Assembly: GCA_013180625.2 (NCBI GenBank)
Contig: SNVD02007491.1
Span: 124,001 to 188,000 of the forward strand
Direction: 5' to 3'
Length of the DNA stretch: 64,000 nucleotides
DNA from: Boswellia sacra
Lineage: Eukaryota > Streptophyta > Magnoliopsida > Sapindales > Burseraceae
Shown piece by piece: positions 23,461 through 34,139 of the stretch; within the stretch, counting starts at the first letter, position 1, and each line of letters begins with the position of its first letter. The notes beneath the pieces were generated by a model, which did not search any database, was not told where the DNA came from, and worked only from the letters and a program-made list of their open reading frames with translations. The position numbers and the translations under genes are program-made.

Positions 23461-24170
23461 ATTTGCCACAAGATTATATTTTACAAGGCTTTATAATATG
23501 CAAGAATGGGGTTTATATGGAATTAACCTTATTTGACTTATTAGTTGTTGAATGACTACATCTTTAGAGTTAGGAGAAGATTATCTAACATCTACCATCG
23601 CACTAAATACTGTGATACTGGGAGACATCAAGAGTTTGTCACAAATGAAACTAAGCTCACAATATTATGTGCTTGGTCAAGAAATCAATCAACTACATAA
23701 AGGAAGGAATGGATAGGAGTTAAAGGTCCCAAATCGGAAAGAAATGCATGCAAGAATTATGGTCAATCTCAACGCCCTTGGCTCACTTATGAGAAATAAG
23801 AGTTATTGTGTAATTTGAATAGGATTTTGGTTGTCACAACATAGGAGTTAAAGCAGAAAGAAAAACCCTTTCAGCTTGGAGTAATCATCAAAACTACAGT
23901 TTCACATCTATAAAAATAGCTCAATACTCTGCCTCATTAGTGAATGAGGAACAATAAGTGAGAAACAAACTTTTAGCTTCTTCTTTTCTAGTAACTAGAG
24001 AATCTCCAAGAAAACATAAAACCCAGTAGTGAATTTTATGATGATGGCATTGACTGCCCAATGAGCATCAGAAAATGCTTAAACTAGAAAGTATACAAGA
24101 CCAAAAGACTGTAATTCTAATTGTTTTGAACGCAACTCAATACACAAAGAATTGTATCTCAATGAAGTAT
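23461..24170 (-). pseudogene. Copia-D relic, RNase H part
   Basis: Minus-strand blocks FSDAHWAVNAIIIKFTTGFY, VFLGDSLVTRKEEAKS and SSFTNEAEY correspond to the C-terminal RNase H of Ty1/copia polyproteins. Its reverse transcriptase continues at 39.1-40.0 kb, on the far side of the Copia-A insertion and in the expected order. Heavily decayed. Confidence 0.7.
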
Positions 24171-24375
24171 AGTAGGAAAAAAGACTAAATTAAAGTAAGA
24201 CAAGGACATGTTTGATATAGTTATAAGGTTAGAATGTATTTAAGTATTGTTAGTGTTGGAAAAGGAAAGAAATCGAACTTAATAGACTGATTAGAAAAAA
24301 CCAGAGGGATGAAATGAATGGATCTGTTGATAACTAATTAAAAACCTTTCTTCCTGATTTTTGCCTAGTAGTTAG

Positions 24376-24551
24376 AGGGTGTTAACTAGTTTGTTGTGAT
24401 TAATTCAAACATGTTTGCGGATTTATACTGTACTTTTTTACCCGAATTAATAGTTAAAAATATTTCCTCAAGTTCTTTTAGGTAGTTTATTCTCTGTTGC
24501 AGTTAGGTTTTTTTTCATGTTTTTTGTTGTAATAGGGTTTCCTTCGGTTAG

Positions 24552-24588
<37 letters not shown>
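24376..24588 (+). repeat. Possible LTR fragment (left piece) interrupted by Copia-A
   Basis: TTAGAGGGTGTTAACTAG resembles a polypurine tract/LTR start, followed by T-rich sequence and a long (TA)n at 24,554-24,588 where a TATA region would be. After Copia-A the text resumes (38,938-39,060) with ATATATATATGTAGAAATG and TTTCTCTCAATTTC, as in the 3' part of Copia LTRs. No partner LTR was found, so this is tentative. Confidence 0.3.
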
Positions 24589-24592
<4 letters not shown>

Positions 24593-24888
24593 AATATACA
24601 ACTAGTATAGTCCCTAATTTTGTGGAAATATATAGCTAATATAATCTCTTATTGTTAGGAAGGAATCAATGTTTTATTAGGAAAGATATTCAAATCAATT
24701 CCTTTAATTATGGGTTTGATTGATTATTGTAAATATATTCAGATTCCTTTAATTATGGAATCAATTGATTGCTACAAATATTTTTCCTATTTTTTGTCTC
24801 TAAAGAATTCTTTATATAGCCACTCAAGCTGTGTATTTGTATTCATTCAAAATTAATAAAATCATAAGTATTTCTTTCATCTTTCACA
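24587..24888 (+). repeat. Copia-A 5' LTR
   Basis: Aligns end to end with 38,636-38,937; its first bases merge with the (TA)n target. A TATATAGCC word lies near 24,815. Confidence 0.9.
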
Positions 24889-24891
24889 ATA

Positions 24892-24903
24892 TGGTATCAG
24901 AGC
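24892..24903 (+). other. Copia-A primer binding site
   Basis: TGGTATCAGAGC, exact initiator-Met tRNA complement, 3 bases after the LTR. Confidence 0.9.
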
Positions 24904-25028
24904 TCTAGGTTTTTATTTTAGGTTTCGTTTGTTTTTTTTTTTCCTTTTTGGTCTTCATTGCCAAAATAGATTCATTTAAGCCTTCTTTGATCAACAATCT
25001 TATTCCTTTCTTATTTTCTTGAAACACC

Positions 25029-25915
25029 ATGTCTACCTCTGAGATTAAAACTACCTCTACCAAATCTAAAGAAGTCGATTCAAATCAGTCTATAGGGGAT
25101 CTGCAGAACATTCAGGCTACATATAGGTTGAATGAAAAAAATTATTTAAAATGGTCCCAATTTGTTTGAGCTTATTTGAAGGGAAAATGGAGGCTCAACC
25201 ATCTCTTAGGAACTGGACCAAGAAAGGGTGATTCAAGATTTGATGCATGGGATAAGGTAGATTCGATAATCATGTCATGGCTATGGGACTCAATGAACCT
25301 TGAGATTAGTGATACCTACATGTTTTTGACTACTACAAAAGATATATGGGACTCAATTCGATGGACTTATTCAAAAGCCTAAGATGCAGCTCAAGTGTAC
25401 GTGATCAAAGTCAATGTTAGTGCAACCAAACAAGGAAGCAAATCTGTAACTGAGTATGCGAATTCGTTGCAAACTTTGTGACAGGAACTTGATCATTATC
25501 GGGTCATTGAGATGAAGTGCGCAGAAGATGCTACAACCTTAAAAAATTTCATCGAGAAGGATTAGGTCTATGATTTTCTTGCTGGACATAATCCTGAATT
25601 TGATCAGGTGAGGGTCAAGATTCTCAGAAAAGAGAAGACACCATCGTTGGAAGAGACTATTTCTTTAATTCGAGCGGAAGAAAGTCGAAGGGGTGTTATA
25701 CTTCAGTCTTAAGTCCCAAAAGATTCAGCTTTGGTAACTAAAAATGAATAAACACATACTAGAGAAAGTGTGCAAGCAGACCTAACAAAATTCTTAAGAA
25801 GAGACAACCGAGACAATATTTGGTGTACCTATTGCAAGAAACCAAGGCATATTAAGGAATGTTGCTGGAAATTGAATGGTAAGCCATCAACTTCAAGTAA
25901 GGAATGGGGTTATTG
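25029..25915 (+). pseudogene. Copia-A gag
   Basis: Starts MSTSEIKTTSTKS. Contains RLNEKNYLKWSQFV (gag N-terminal domain), WDSMNLEISDTYMFLTTTKD, YDFLAGHNPEFDQVRVKILR, and the zinc knuckle CTYCKKPRHIKECCW near 25,830. Stops at several points (for example near 25,169, 25,381 and 25,711). Confidence 0.85.
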
Positions 25916-25949
25916 AGGAGGATAACAATGACATCAAAATCAAGCTCAT

Positions 25950-27413
25950 ATGATTGAGCAATCAAATCAAAGTGACAAACAGGATCAAGAAGGATTGAAC
26001 AATGAGGAAATTGAAAAACTAAGAAGCTTGATAGGATCCCTTGGAACACCCTCTGGCACATGTTCATTGGCATTCTCAGGTAAGTCTCCATTCTCCTTTG
26101 GTTTACATGTCTCAGAAAAGTGTTTGGACAACTCTTGGATAATCGATTCAGGAGACATCGACCATATGGCTCATTCCTCACGATATTTTAATACCCATAA
26201 GCCATGTCCAAGCAATAGGAAAATCATTGTAGCAAATGGCTCTCTAGCCACAGCTGCAGGCTTAGGAGATTTTTTTTTTTTTTTTACACCATCTATTATT
26301 CTGAAAGATGTTCTTCATGTGCCAAAGTTGTCAACTAATCTTGTTTCAATTCAAAAAATTACGGAAGACCTAAGATGTCATGCAAATTTCTATCCATCTT
26401 ATTGTGTTTTTTAGGACCAGGATTCAAGGATGAGGATTGGACTTGCTAAGGAGAAGAATGGACTGTATTATCTTGAAACACCAAGGACTTCGAAAATAGT
26501 CATGAATAAATTATCCTTGTAACTATTTAGTTCCTCAAATAAAGATGCCATTTGGCTTTACCATTCTCGTCTTGGTCATCCATCATTTAGAGTTTTAAAA
26601 ATTTTGTTTTCTATCTTGTTTAAAGGATTAGATATCACATATTTTCATTGTGATGTTTGCAAGATTACAAAACATACCCGTATATCTTTTTCTATCAGTA
26701 ATAAAAGAAGTTCTCATCCTTTTTACCTAATTCATAGTGATATTTGGGGTCCTGCCACAGTTCCATATATTTTAGGGTCACAATGGTTTGTTTCTCTAAT
26801 TGATGATTGTACTCGTGTCACTTTAACATTCTTGCTCAAACACAAATCTGATGTGAGTAGTGTTATTCCTAAGTTTCATTCCATGGTTTAAAACTAGTTT
26901 GGGATAAAAATCAAAAGCTTTAGGTCTGACAATGCACAAGATTTTTTTAACCAAGTCTTATCTTCTTACTTTGAAAAGGAGGGAATTATTCATGAGTCAT
27001 CCCGCATACATATACCACAACAAAACAGGGTTGTTGAAAAGAACAATGGCCATTTACTTTACACCACTAGAGCACTGCTATTTCATGGGAATGTTCCTAA
27101 ACACTATTGGGGCGAGGCTATTCTTACTACCATGCACTTAATTAATAGACTGCCATCTAGAGTGTTGGATTTCCAATCTCCCATGGACGTCCTTTCCAAA
27201 ATTTATCCACACTTTTGCATTTCCAATGGTCTTATACCGAGAGTCTTTAGGTGTACTTCCTTTGTTCATGTTCACAGTTCAAATAGAGGAAAATTAGACC
27301 CTCGAGCGATCAGGTGTGTGTTTATTGGCTATTCCTCTACACAAAAGGGATACAAATGTTATAACGCTTCTTTAAAAAAAATTCTACATATCTGTAGATG
27401 TCACCTTTGTTGA
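25950..27413 (+). pseudogene. Copia-A protease and integrase
   Basis: Protease motif WIIDSGDIDHMAHSS near 26,135. Integrase zinc domain YHSRLGHPSF...CDVCKITKHTR near 26,560-26,680. Core has IHSDIWGP (first Asp, near 26,730), FRSDNAQDF (second Asp, near 26,915) and QQNRVVEKNNGHLL (Glu, near 27,020). C-terminal INRLPSRVLDFQSPMDVL follows. The domains are complete but broken by stops near 26,415, 26,520 and 26,890. Confidence 0.88.
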
Positions 27414-27551
27414 AAACAAACCTTTCTTTACACAGTCTTATCTTCAAGGGAGGATTTCAGTAATGGAAGATAATGATTTTGGTTCACTTAACCCACCATC
27501 AATTCCCTCCAATTCTCAGAACATCTCCAGGGAGTTCACTCAAACAGTATC

Positions 27552-28960
27552 TGATGCGTTCGAAACTAGCAAGTATACTAGTCGCACAAGTAATAAAGTG
27601 TTAAGGGATCGTTCCCACGAGGATTGATTCTAATTGAATTTGTTATTCGAAAGCAACAATAAACTAAATGAGGGGGGTTTTGTTGATTGATTAACTAGAT
27701 GAAATATTAATGAAAGTAAAGAATAACACAATGTAAATTTAAACAGATTAAAAAATCAATGAGAGAAACCTGGTTAAGGGATCCTTCTCTACCACAAGAT
27801 ATGGATTTGCGAATTAATTGTAGAATTGTCATCCAATTACAGCATTGAAATTATCAACCGTAGATAACAACAAGCTCTGTTATCCCAATCTTTCCTTACT
27901 TTGTTGTTAAATAAAACAGGCTCTTTATTTAATCTCTATCCATTAAACAACCTAGAACAAGCTCTCTAAATTTAATTCAATGGATGCATTACGATAAGAA
28001 AGATAGGTTGATCTAAGCAATAAACACACAAGCTCGGATTATTTAACTTAGGTTGTATTCTCCAATTGCAATCTCTGATCACAATTTTGCTACTAAGGAT
28101 TAGAAATTCAAGACAATTACGGATCAAGATTTCTAGTCTAGCAATAGACAACAACCAGATTATATTCAGTTGGCCATTCGAAATACAATCCAACAAGCAA
28201 TCATAAGCATTAGATATAGGAAAATACAAGCAAATTCAATTAGAGAATTGGATAACAACTTCTTGCACAATCAACTTACAAAAACCATATCAGGGGCTTT
28301 GAAATCACCCTCAACCAATTCAGATTCAGTTACACATGTTTAAGAACGTGGTAAATACAATACAACATGGAGACATTCCAGAAAATGAAAGGGAAGGGAA
28401 AAACTTAGCAAATTTGATGTAATTCTCTTTGGATTGTAGTTCTTCCTCTTTCCAAGCTTCCTTTCTCCTTCAAGAACTCCAGGAGATGAAAGAATTCCAG
28501 AGCTGCAGCCTCCACCACGTTCTCCCCTCTTCAAGTTATCAAAATAAAACCCTAAAATGTGTTTAAATACTCTGCTACAGTAACCTGCTACAGTGCCCGT
28601 ATTATACATGCTACAGTGATTTGTGGAATTACATTTCTATACTTCTCACACTGTTTTGATTACAACTTTTGGTACACTGAATGGATTTATAAACCGTAAA
28701 TTTCTCCAGAAAATAGACTTCGAGAGCTTTCCAACGGTATATAATATGTCATCGGGTTCATTGTATATCAATACAATTAAATCCGAGAATATGGTTGACT
28801 AGCAGAGGTGAAAATGAAGGGTTTTACTCCATTTTTGTGCAAGTTGCTCCAAAACTCCTACAAATATCAAAACCACACAAAAACATAAAAATACCAAGGA
28901 ATATAGCAAAGAAACATGGACGAATTGATATGAAAATGATATATAAATAGACACTTATCA
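27552..28960 (-). repeat. Athila-like element 3' LTR
   Basis: TGATGCGTTCGAAAC...AGACACTTATCA. Contains three close CTGCTACAGT-type words at about 28,570-28,617 and a conserved segment TTCGAGAGCTTTCCAACGG. Nearly identical to 34,994-36,407. Confidence 0.95.
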
Positions 28961-28979
28961 AATTCCCCCACACTTAGAC
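28961..28979 (-). other. Athila-like element polypurine tract
   Basis: Minus-strand AGTCTAAGTGTGGGGGAATT directly before the 3' LTR primes plus-strand DNA synthesis. Confidence 0.85.
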
Positions 28980-30940
28980 TTTGCTAGTCCTCGAGCAACT
29001 ACGACAATATGAAATAAAACTAAACCGAAACAGAATCAACAAAAATTAAAACACACAAATGCTTCATCTTGCAAATAGGCCTCAAAGATTGTACTTAATT
29101 ATAACCCAAGGAAAACTTCAAAATAATGCACTTGATCAAGAATTTCATCTCAAAGATTAGTTTCGCTTCACTTCAATTCCTCAAGTGTGTGTGTGTAGAG
29201 CCATTCTCACCTAATCACTTGTAACCCCGATGAGTTTATGCATAAAAATGAATCATATTTAATATTGAAGATGTGTGTATAAATGAACTCCATAGGCCTG
29301 CTTTTCAAGTCACTCTCCACTAATGTAGACATGCACAACACCAAGGATCAAGTAGGACTTTATTAAGCTTGTAACGTTTGGCTTGGGTGAAGGTATGATA
29401 AGGGATAATAATTAGGCTTAAATCACCCACAAACATATAAAATCATTCAAGATTATGTAGAGCTCAACCCCATGATATAAAAAATTCATTCTTATTCGCC
29501 AAATGACTCCCCCAAACTTATTCAGAACACTCGAACTCTCTTTTTATTAATTTTTTTTATAACACAAAAGAAACTTCACCCCCACACTTTGTTGTTTTAT
29601 TCTTTTTAAGAACACTCAAGGTATAAATATCTTTTTCTTCTCTTTCTCTTTTTCTTTTTTTTTCTTTTTCTCTTTTTTTCAATTTTTTTTTTACTACACT
29701 TCCCTTCCCCCACACTTAAACAACACATTGTCCTCAATATGTAAGTATGTGGACAAGAAGTACAGATTGATTTTTTTTCCTTTTTTTTTTTTACAAACAC
29801 AATAGAACTCACTTGCATTTCTCATGACACAACCCAACCTCCTCTGACTTCCCAAAACTAGAACAGAGCTCGAAATGTAATCGTGAATGATCTACATGCT
29901 CAAGGGTAAGGGATAAACTATTTCGAAAAAAAATTCATTTGAGGTTAGGAAATCTTTTAGTGAGTTAACAAGAAAAAAGGCTTACAAAGGCTCAAAGGGG
30001 TAACTAGGGATCAATTTTAGTCAAGGGTGGCTATTAAGGCTCAAACGGTCCAAAGATGGCCTAAATCATTTCCCTAATGTTGCACAGTCTAGGATTTCGC
30101 CTCGAGTGACCATCAAACAAGTTCTAAAATTCATTGAAATCTGAAGAAACACTTAAATTACATAAACTTTCTCTAAGTAAACAAATAACTCAGTGATAAT
30201 GGCTTAGTGCTTAATGTTGCGCAAGGAATCAAAGGCAAAGCAAAACCAATAAACATTTCAAGCACACAGATCCATGCATCATTTATCATTTTCCAAGAGT
30301 TATTCTTAATTCAATCATTATCTTATCATTGACCCACAAAATGCAAGAAAAGAGGTACGTGGCATTGTTACACCTGAGTCAAGATTGTATATTTCAACAA
30401 TCCTTAGGACCAGTAGCCCGCAGACTTAAGGTTTTCAGCCTATATACCTTTATTATGAAAGAACAAAATAAGACACTTCAAACAATACGAAATAAACAAA
30501 CTATAGATTTATTTAGAGAGAATGCGTTTCAAGGGTTAAGGAAACCCCATATTCTGCCATTCTCAAGTTTTTTCCACAAATTTTTTTTAAAAGAAACTGA
30601 TAAAGACAAAAACACATAACAACTCTAAATTACATAAAACTAAACTTACTCATAAAATAACAAAGTCCAACAAGCCAGCAAAAAAAAAACAAGTAAGTTA
30701 GAATGGATCTAAAAAGTTCAGAAGTTAGCCTCCTTATTCAGCCATTATGGATTGAAGAGATCCAGAATGCGTTTCAAGAGGAATTGAACTTTTTAAGCCA
30801 CCACTCTAAAAGCCATGATTAGAAAATATTACCTAGGGCGAAAGAAATAACCTGAAAAAAACTCAAAAGAAATGACATAAAAAATCTCAAATAAACACAC
30901 TAAAAAGAAAGTAAACAAAAACGAAGCAAAGCAATAGATA
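28980..30940 (-). other. Non-coding 3' region of the Athila-like element
   Basis: About 2 kb with no recognised domain. It has a GT tract (29,186-29,196), a T/C-rich tract (29,626-29,700), and phrases such as CCCCCACACTT repeated near 28,965, 29,580 and 29,708. The lysine-rich frame at 29,606-29,818 is just the complement of the T/C tract. In Athila-like elements this is where an env-like frame may lie, but none is readable here. Confidence 0.5.
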
Positions 30941-30944
30941 GAGA

Positions 30945-31596
30945 TTACAGATGGAGCGTTAAATCCAGTCTACGCCTTTTATTGCCTTCTCCAAACCAAT
31001 CTATCCGAGCCGTTGTTGGATCAGGCGAATAGACGAATTCTTGTAGTTTGTCAATTAACTCCCCTGCAGTTGAAGCTGTAACCAGGATTTGCCTCGCTGA
31101 TGGTGAGATGAAAATTTTTTTCTACAGCTTGATCAAGAAAAGACAACAAACCATCAAAAAAGTTATTGACATTTAACAAACCAATGGGTTTTTTATGGAT
31201 GTTTAGCTGTGCCCAAGAGGTGATTTGAAATATCTCCTCCAATGTGCCATAACCACCGGGTAAAGCTATAAATGTATCGGACTTAACAATCATATGTGCA
31301 ATACGCTCATGCATGCTAGAGACTTGTAACTCTTCCCCGATTGTGTTGCCTACGATATCCCGTACAGCTAAAGGTTTTGGGATAATGCCAAGAACTTTGC
31401 TCCCGCCTAGGGTTGCAGCTGTTGACACACACCCCATTAACCCAAGACTACCCCCTCCATAAATCAAATGAATACCCCTCGCAGCTAATGTCCTACCAAG
31501 ATCAAGAGCTGCTGTGGTAAACTCTCCATCTTTACCAAATTGCGATCCGCAAAATACGCATATATTGCGGAATCGCCGAATTGGTGTTTTCTCCAT
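30945..31596 (-). pseudogene. LOG-like: Captured intronless LOG-like gene (cytokinin riboside 5'-monophosphate phosphoribohydrolase), one frameshift
   Basis: LOG enzymes release active cytokinin bases from their riboside monophosphates in the cytosol. The frame starts MEKTPIRRFRNICVFCGSQ. It has YGGGS at residues 46-50, GIIPK near 70-74, the SMHER segment at 94-98 and the family signature PGGYGTLEE at 113-121, then WAQLNIHKKPIGLLNVNNFF. At about residue 160 an extra base in an A/T homopolymer (31,111-31,121) shifts the frame; the remaining C-terminus (SPSARQILVTAS...DPTTARIDW, ending TAA at 30,945) is intact in the next frame. The total of 652 bases equals 217 codons plus one base. Plant LOG genes normally have several introns; none are present here. 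It sits in sense orientation inside the Athila-like element where RT/integrase should be. Closest by eye to the LOGL10-type branch. Confidence 0.9.
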
Positions 31597-31737
31597 TTCT
31601 ACAAGTGCTCTAATCTTGTGTAAGACACGTTAGATATTATGCTTTTCAATTGCAAGACAGGTTATGGAATGACATATGAAAATATGCAGAATGTATATAT
31701 ACACCCATAAAACTCTCAAATTTTGACACATGGGGAC

Positions 31738-31981
31738 ATACTTTCGGTGGGGGTTGCTCGATGCAGATTTATCGCCCCCAAGTTTTGAAAAAATGAAATA
31801 TGCTTTCGGCGAGGTTTGACAAAACCCACACACTTGTCTCCCTCATGAAGCATGGGAAATGGAGATACACTTTCAGCGGGGGTTGACAAAACCTCCACAC
31901 TTGTCTCCCACGTGAAGCATGGAAAGTACAGATATACTTTCGGTGGAGGTTGACAAAACCTCTACACTTATCTCCCACGTG
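31738..31981 (-). repeat. 66-base tandem repeat (about 3.7 copies) with CACGTG boxes, upstream of the LOG copy
   Basis: Units begin near 31,739, 31,800, 31,866 and 31,932. The last three share TTGACAAAACC and CTTGTCTCCC; each has TTTC(G/A)G(C/T)G. Perfect palindromic CACGTG occurs at 31,909-31,914 and 31,976-31,981, exactly 67 apart. Overlapping short frames here are by-products of the repeat. A promoter role for the downstream LOG copy is possible but unproven. Confidence 0.8.
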
Positions 31982-32342
31982 TGCTTATGTCATGGGGTAG
32001 TCATATGGTTTGTCAAAAAGAAAACTTGAAATTGAAACAAACAAAATTAACAAACAACAACAACACGAAAACAACATTGATAATCAGATCAAGCAAAACA
32101 AGAAAAAAATAAAATTCGACAACAACAACACACATTCAAATATACAAGTAGTTGTGATTGTGGCTCACATCTTCCTCTGGTTTTACGTCCAGTAACGGCT
32201 AAAACGCCTTCTATGAGTCGGGGATTTGCTTCCCATCCAGTTTTCTTATAAACTGGCAAACAGGGTCGTTTTTAGTTAGATTCCATAGATTATAACACTG
32301 CAATTCATAACGAAATTGTGTCCATAGATTAAGCAATTCACA

Positions 32343-32795
32343 CTAAACAAGTCCGCAAGAATGTGACTCAAGAGTTAATAAAACATTATCCAACGACTCA
32401 TTACTCAAACCATTCTTAATAAACGAAAGTTTATCTTCTCTGTTCCTAGACACAAAACCTAATGAACGACAAGTCTGGCTACAATTCCATCTAGCACATT
32501 TATAACATACTTGTAACCTTTTCGTTCTTCGCCTCTTGGCGTAGTAGCTTTTTCCTAGACCAGTTATATATTTTGCGAGATTAATGTCAGGTTCACCGGA
32601 CAATCTCACATTGGCTTCAATAAGCCATCGGATATCCGCAGGCACATTTAGGAGCATCAATACCCAAAGTCTAGTCATCCGTACTTTATAAATTTTAAAC
32701 ACAGCATTTTGAGGAAGTGAAGGGAAATATTTACAAAGGTTCGATAGAAAGATATCAGCATCCATTGAAGAGGAGGCAAAGAGAGATATTACCAA
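32343..32795 (-). CDS. Unrecognised reading frame inside the Athila-like element (second captured sequence)
   Basis: A 150-codon frame. From residue 11 (MDADIFLSNLCKYFPSLPQN) onwards it is not Athila pol. Visible features are a basic patch YYAKRRRTKRLQ at about 85-96 followed immediately by a compact cysteine cluster CYKCARWNCSQTC, then a charged C-terminus with RNREDKLSFIKNGLSNE. The cysteine spacing (C-x2-C-x4-C-x3-C) could bind zinc. I do not recognise the family. The first ten codons overlap the end of the Athila pol homology, so this is a capture junction. It is probably a fragment of a host gene in sense orientation; coding function today is doubtful. Confidence 0.5.
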   Translation of the reverse strand: MVISLFASSSMDADIFLSNLCKYFPSLPQNAVFKIYKVRMTRLWVLMLLNVPADIRWLIEANVRLSGEPDINLAKYITGLGKSYYAKRRRTKRLQVCYKCARWNCSQTCRSLGFVSRNREDKLSFIKNGLSNESLDNVLLTLESHSCGLV

Positions 32796-33261
32796 TAATA
32801 TGATTGAGTCTGTTCTTCTCCAAGATATGCACGTTTCAAACCTTCGGGCAATGGCTTCAACTCCCGTTTGGATACTTCCTTAAGCTGTTGCACAAATGAA
32901 TTGGAAGCACAGAATAATCAAATTAAACAAAAGGAAGGAAAAGAAAAGAGCAGAAACGAAACTAAAGACACATAAAATAGATAACAATACAATAGCAAAC
33001 AAAAGTCAAAAACAAGTAAAAAAATAAAAAAAAAATAAGACAGATGGCAAAGAGAGATAAAACCTGATCAATTTGATGGCCTATGAAAGGAATCTCCTCG
33101 AGACACAAAAAATCGATCATTGTTACCTCTTTTTATTTTTCTTTTCTTCTTTTTTTTTATTTTTCAAAACGATTGGGTTGCCTCGCAATAAGCGCTTGGT
33201 TTAACGTCCTCAGCCCGACGTTGGTTCCATCATGGGAGGATCCAATCTCTGTTGTGCTTCT
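32796..33261 (-). pseudogene. Athila-like pol N-terminal segment
   Basis: Near 32,805-32,880 the minus strand reads LKEVSKRELKPLPEGLKRAY and LGEEQTQ, the conserved linker just before reverse transcriptase in Athila elements. Pol homology stops at about 32,790, right where RT should start. A T-rich insertion-like piece and stops lie upstream. Confidence 0.7.
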
Positions 33262-34139
33262 CTAGAATTTTTTGGACACTTGTATAAAAATTCTTGATTC
33301 TTTAGAATTTTTTGTCCCTATGTGCTTACTAATAGCTACATCCAATCCATTCTTGCGAGTTAACTCAAAACATTGTTGTGGCAAAGAATCAATAACGTCA
33401 ACTGCAAAAACAGAATGTAAGTCACTAAGGTACCTCATTGCCTCAAAAATATTGAAACGGATAACCTTGCCATCAAACTCTATGGTGAGAATGCCATCAT
33501 GAACATCAATCTTTGTTCTAGCAGTTTTCGACAATGGTCTCCCTAAAAGAATCGGTGTTGGATTAGCAATTTCTCATCCTCTATTTTAAGGACATAGAAG
33601 TCTGCTGGGAAAACCAATTGATTCACCTGCACAAGCACATCTTCCACAACTCTTTTGGGATATGCATTAAAATGATCAGCAAACTGAATGGAAATACCAG
33701 TTTTCGCAAAAGGTCCAAGATTTAAAGAAGCAAAAATAAATGGCATGACATTAATAGATGCTTCTAAATCTAACATAGCTCTTTCAAACTTGGTTTTACC
33801 AATGGTGCATGGAATGGTGATCGTACCTGGATTATTGCATTTCGGAGGAATTTTTCTTTGTAGTACAGCTGAAACATTTTCCCCCACACTTACTTTCTCA
33901 TTCCCTTTTAACTTTCTCTTGCTGGTGCATAACTCCTTGAGACATTTTGTATAACAAGGTACTTGCTCGGTAGCATCCAGAAGTGGTATATTTATCTCGA
34001 TTTTACGAGAAGTTTCCAGGATTTCTTGTTCTTGTTCCTCCTTCTTCAATTTTGTCAATCTGCTGGGAAAAAGTGGAGGAGTAACATAAGAAGGAATAGC
34101 AGTTTTAAGACTTACCTTAGAGGATGATGTCTTGTTCAT
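33262..34139 (-). pseudogene. Athila-like aspartic protease region
   Basis: Two frames joined across a break at about 33,535-33,543. The first has TIPCTIGKTKFERAMLDLEA then SINVMPF, the Athila protease motif with Gly changed to Glu (family DLGAS). The second has ARTKIDVHDGILTIEFDG and VIRFNIFEAMR, the segment following the protease. Order and spacing are as in Athila gag-pol. Confidence 0.85.

Noticed and set aside
24554..24588. (TA)n as a TATA-box promoter of Copia-A
   Set aside because: It lies outside the Copia-A LTR and is the insertion target; the LTR has its own TATATAGCC word.
27972..28229. 85-codon frame present twice (also at 35,418-35,675)
   Set aside because: The two copies are simply the two LTRs of the Athila-like element; the frame runs through non-coding LTR sequence.
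29606..29818. Lysine-rich 70-codon frame
   Set aside because: Complement of a T/C-rich tract in the Athila-like non-coding region.
31630..31978. Three overlapping minus-strand frames upstream of the LOG copy
   Set aside because: Produced by a 66-base tandem repeat, open in several frames at once; no recognisable domain.
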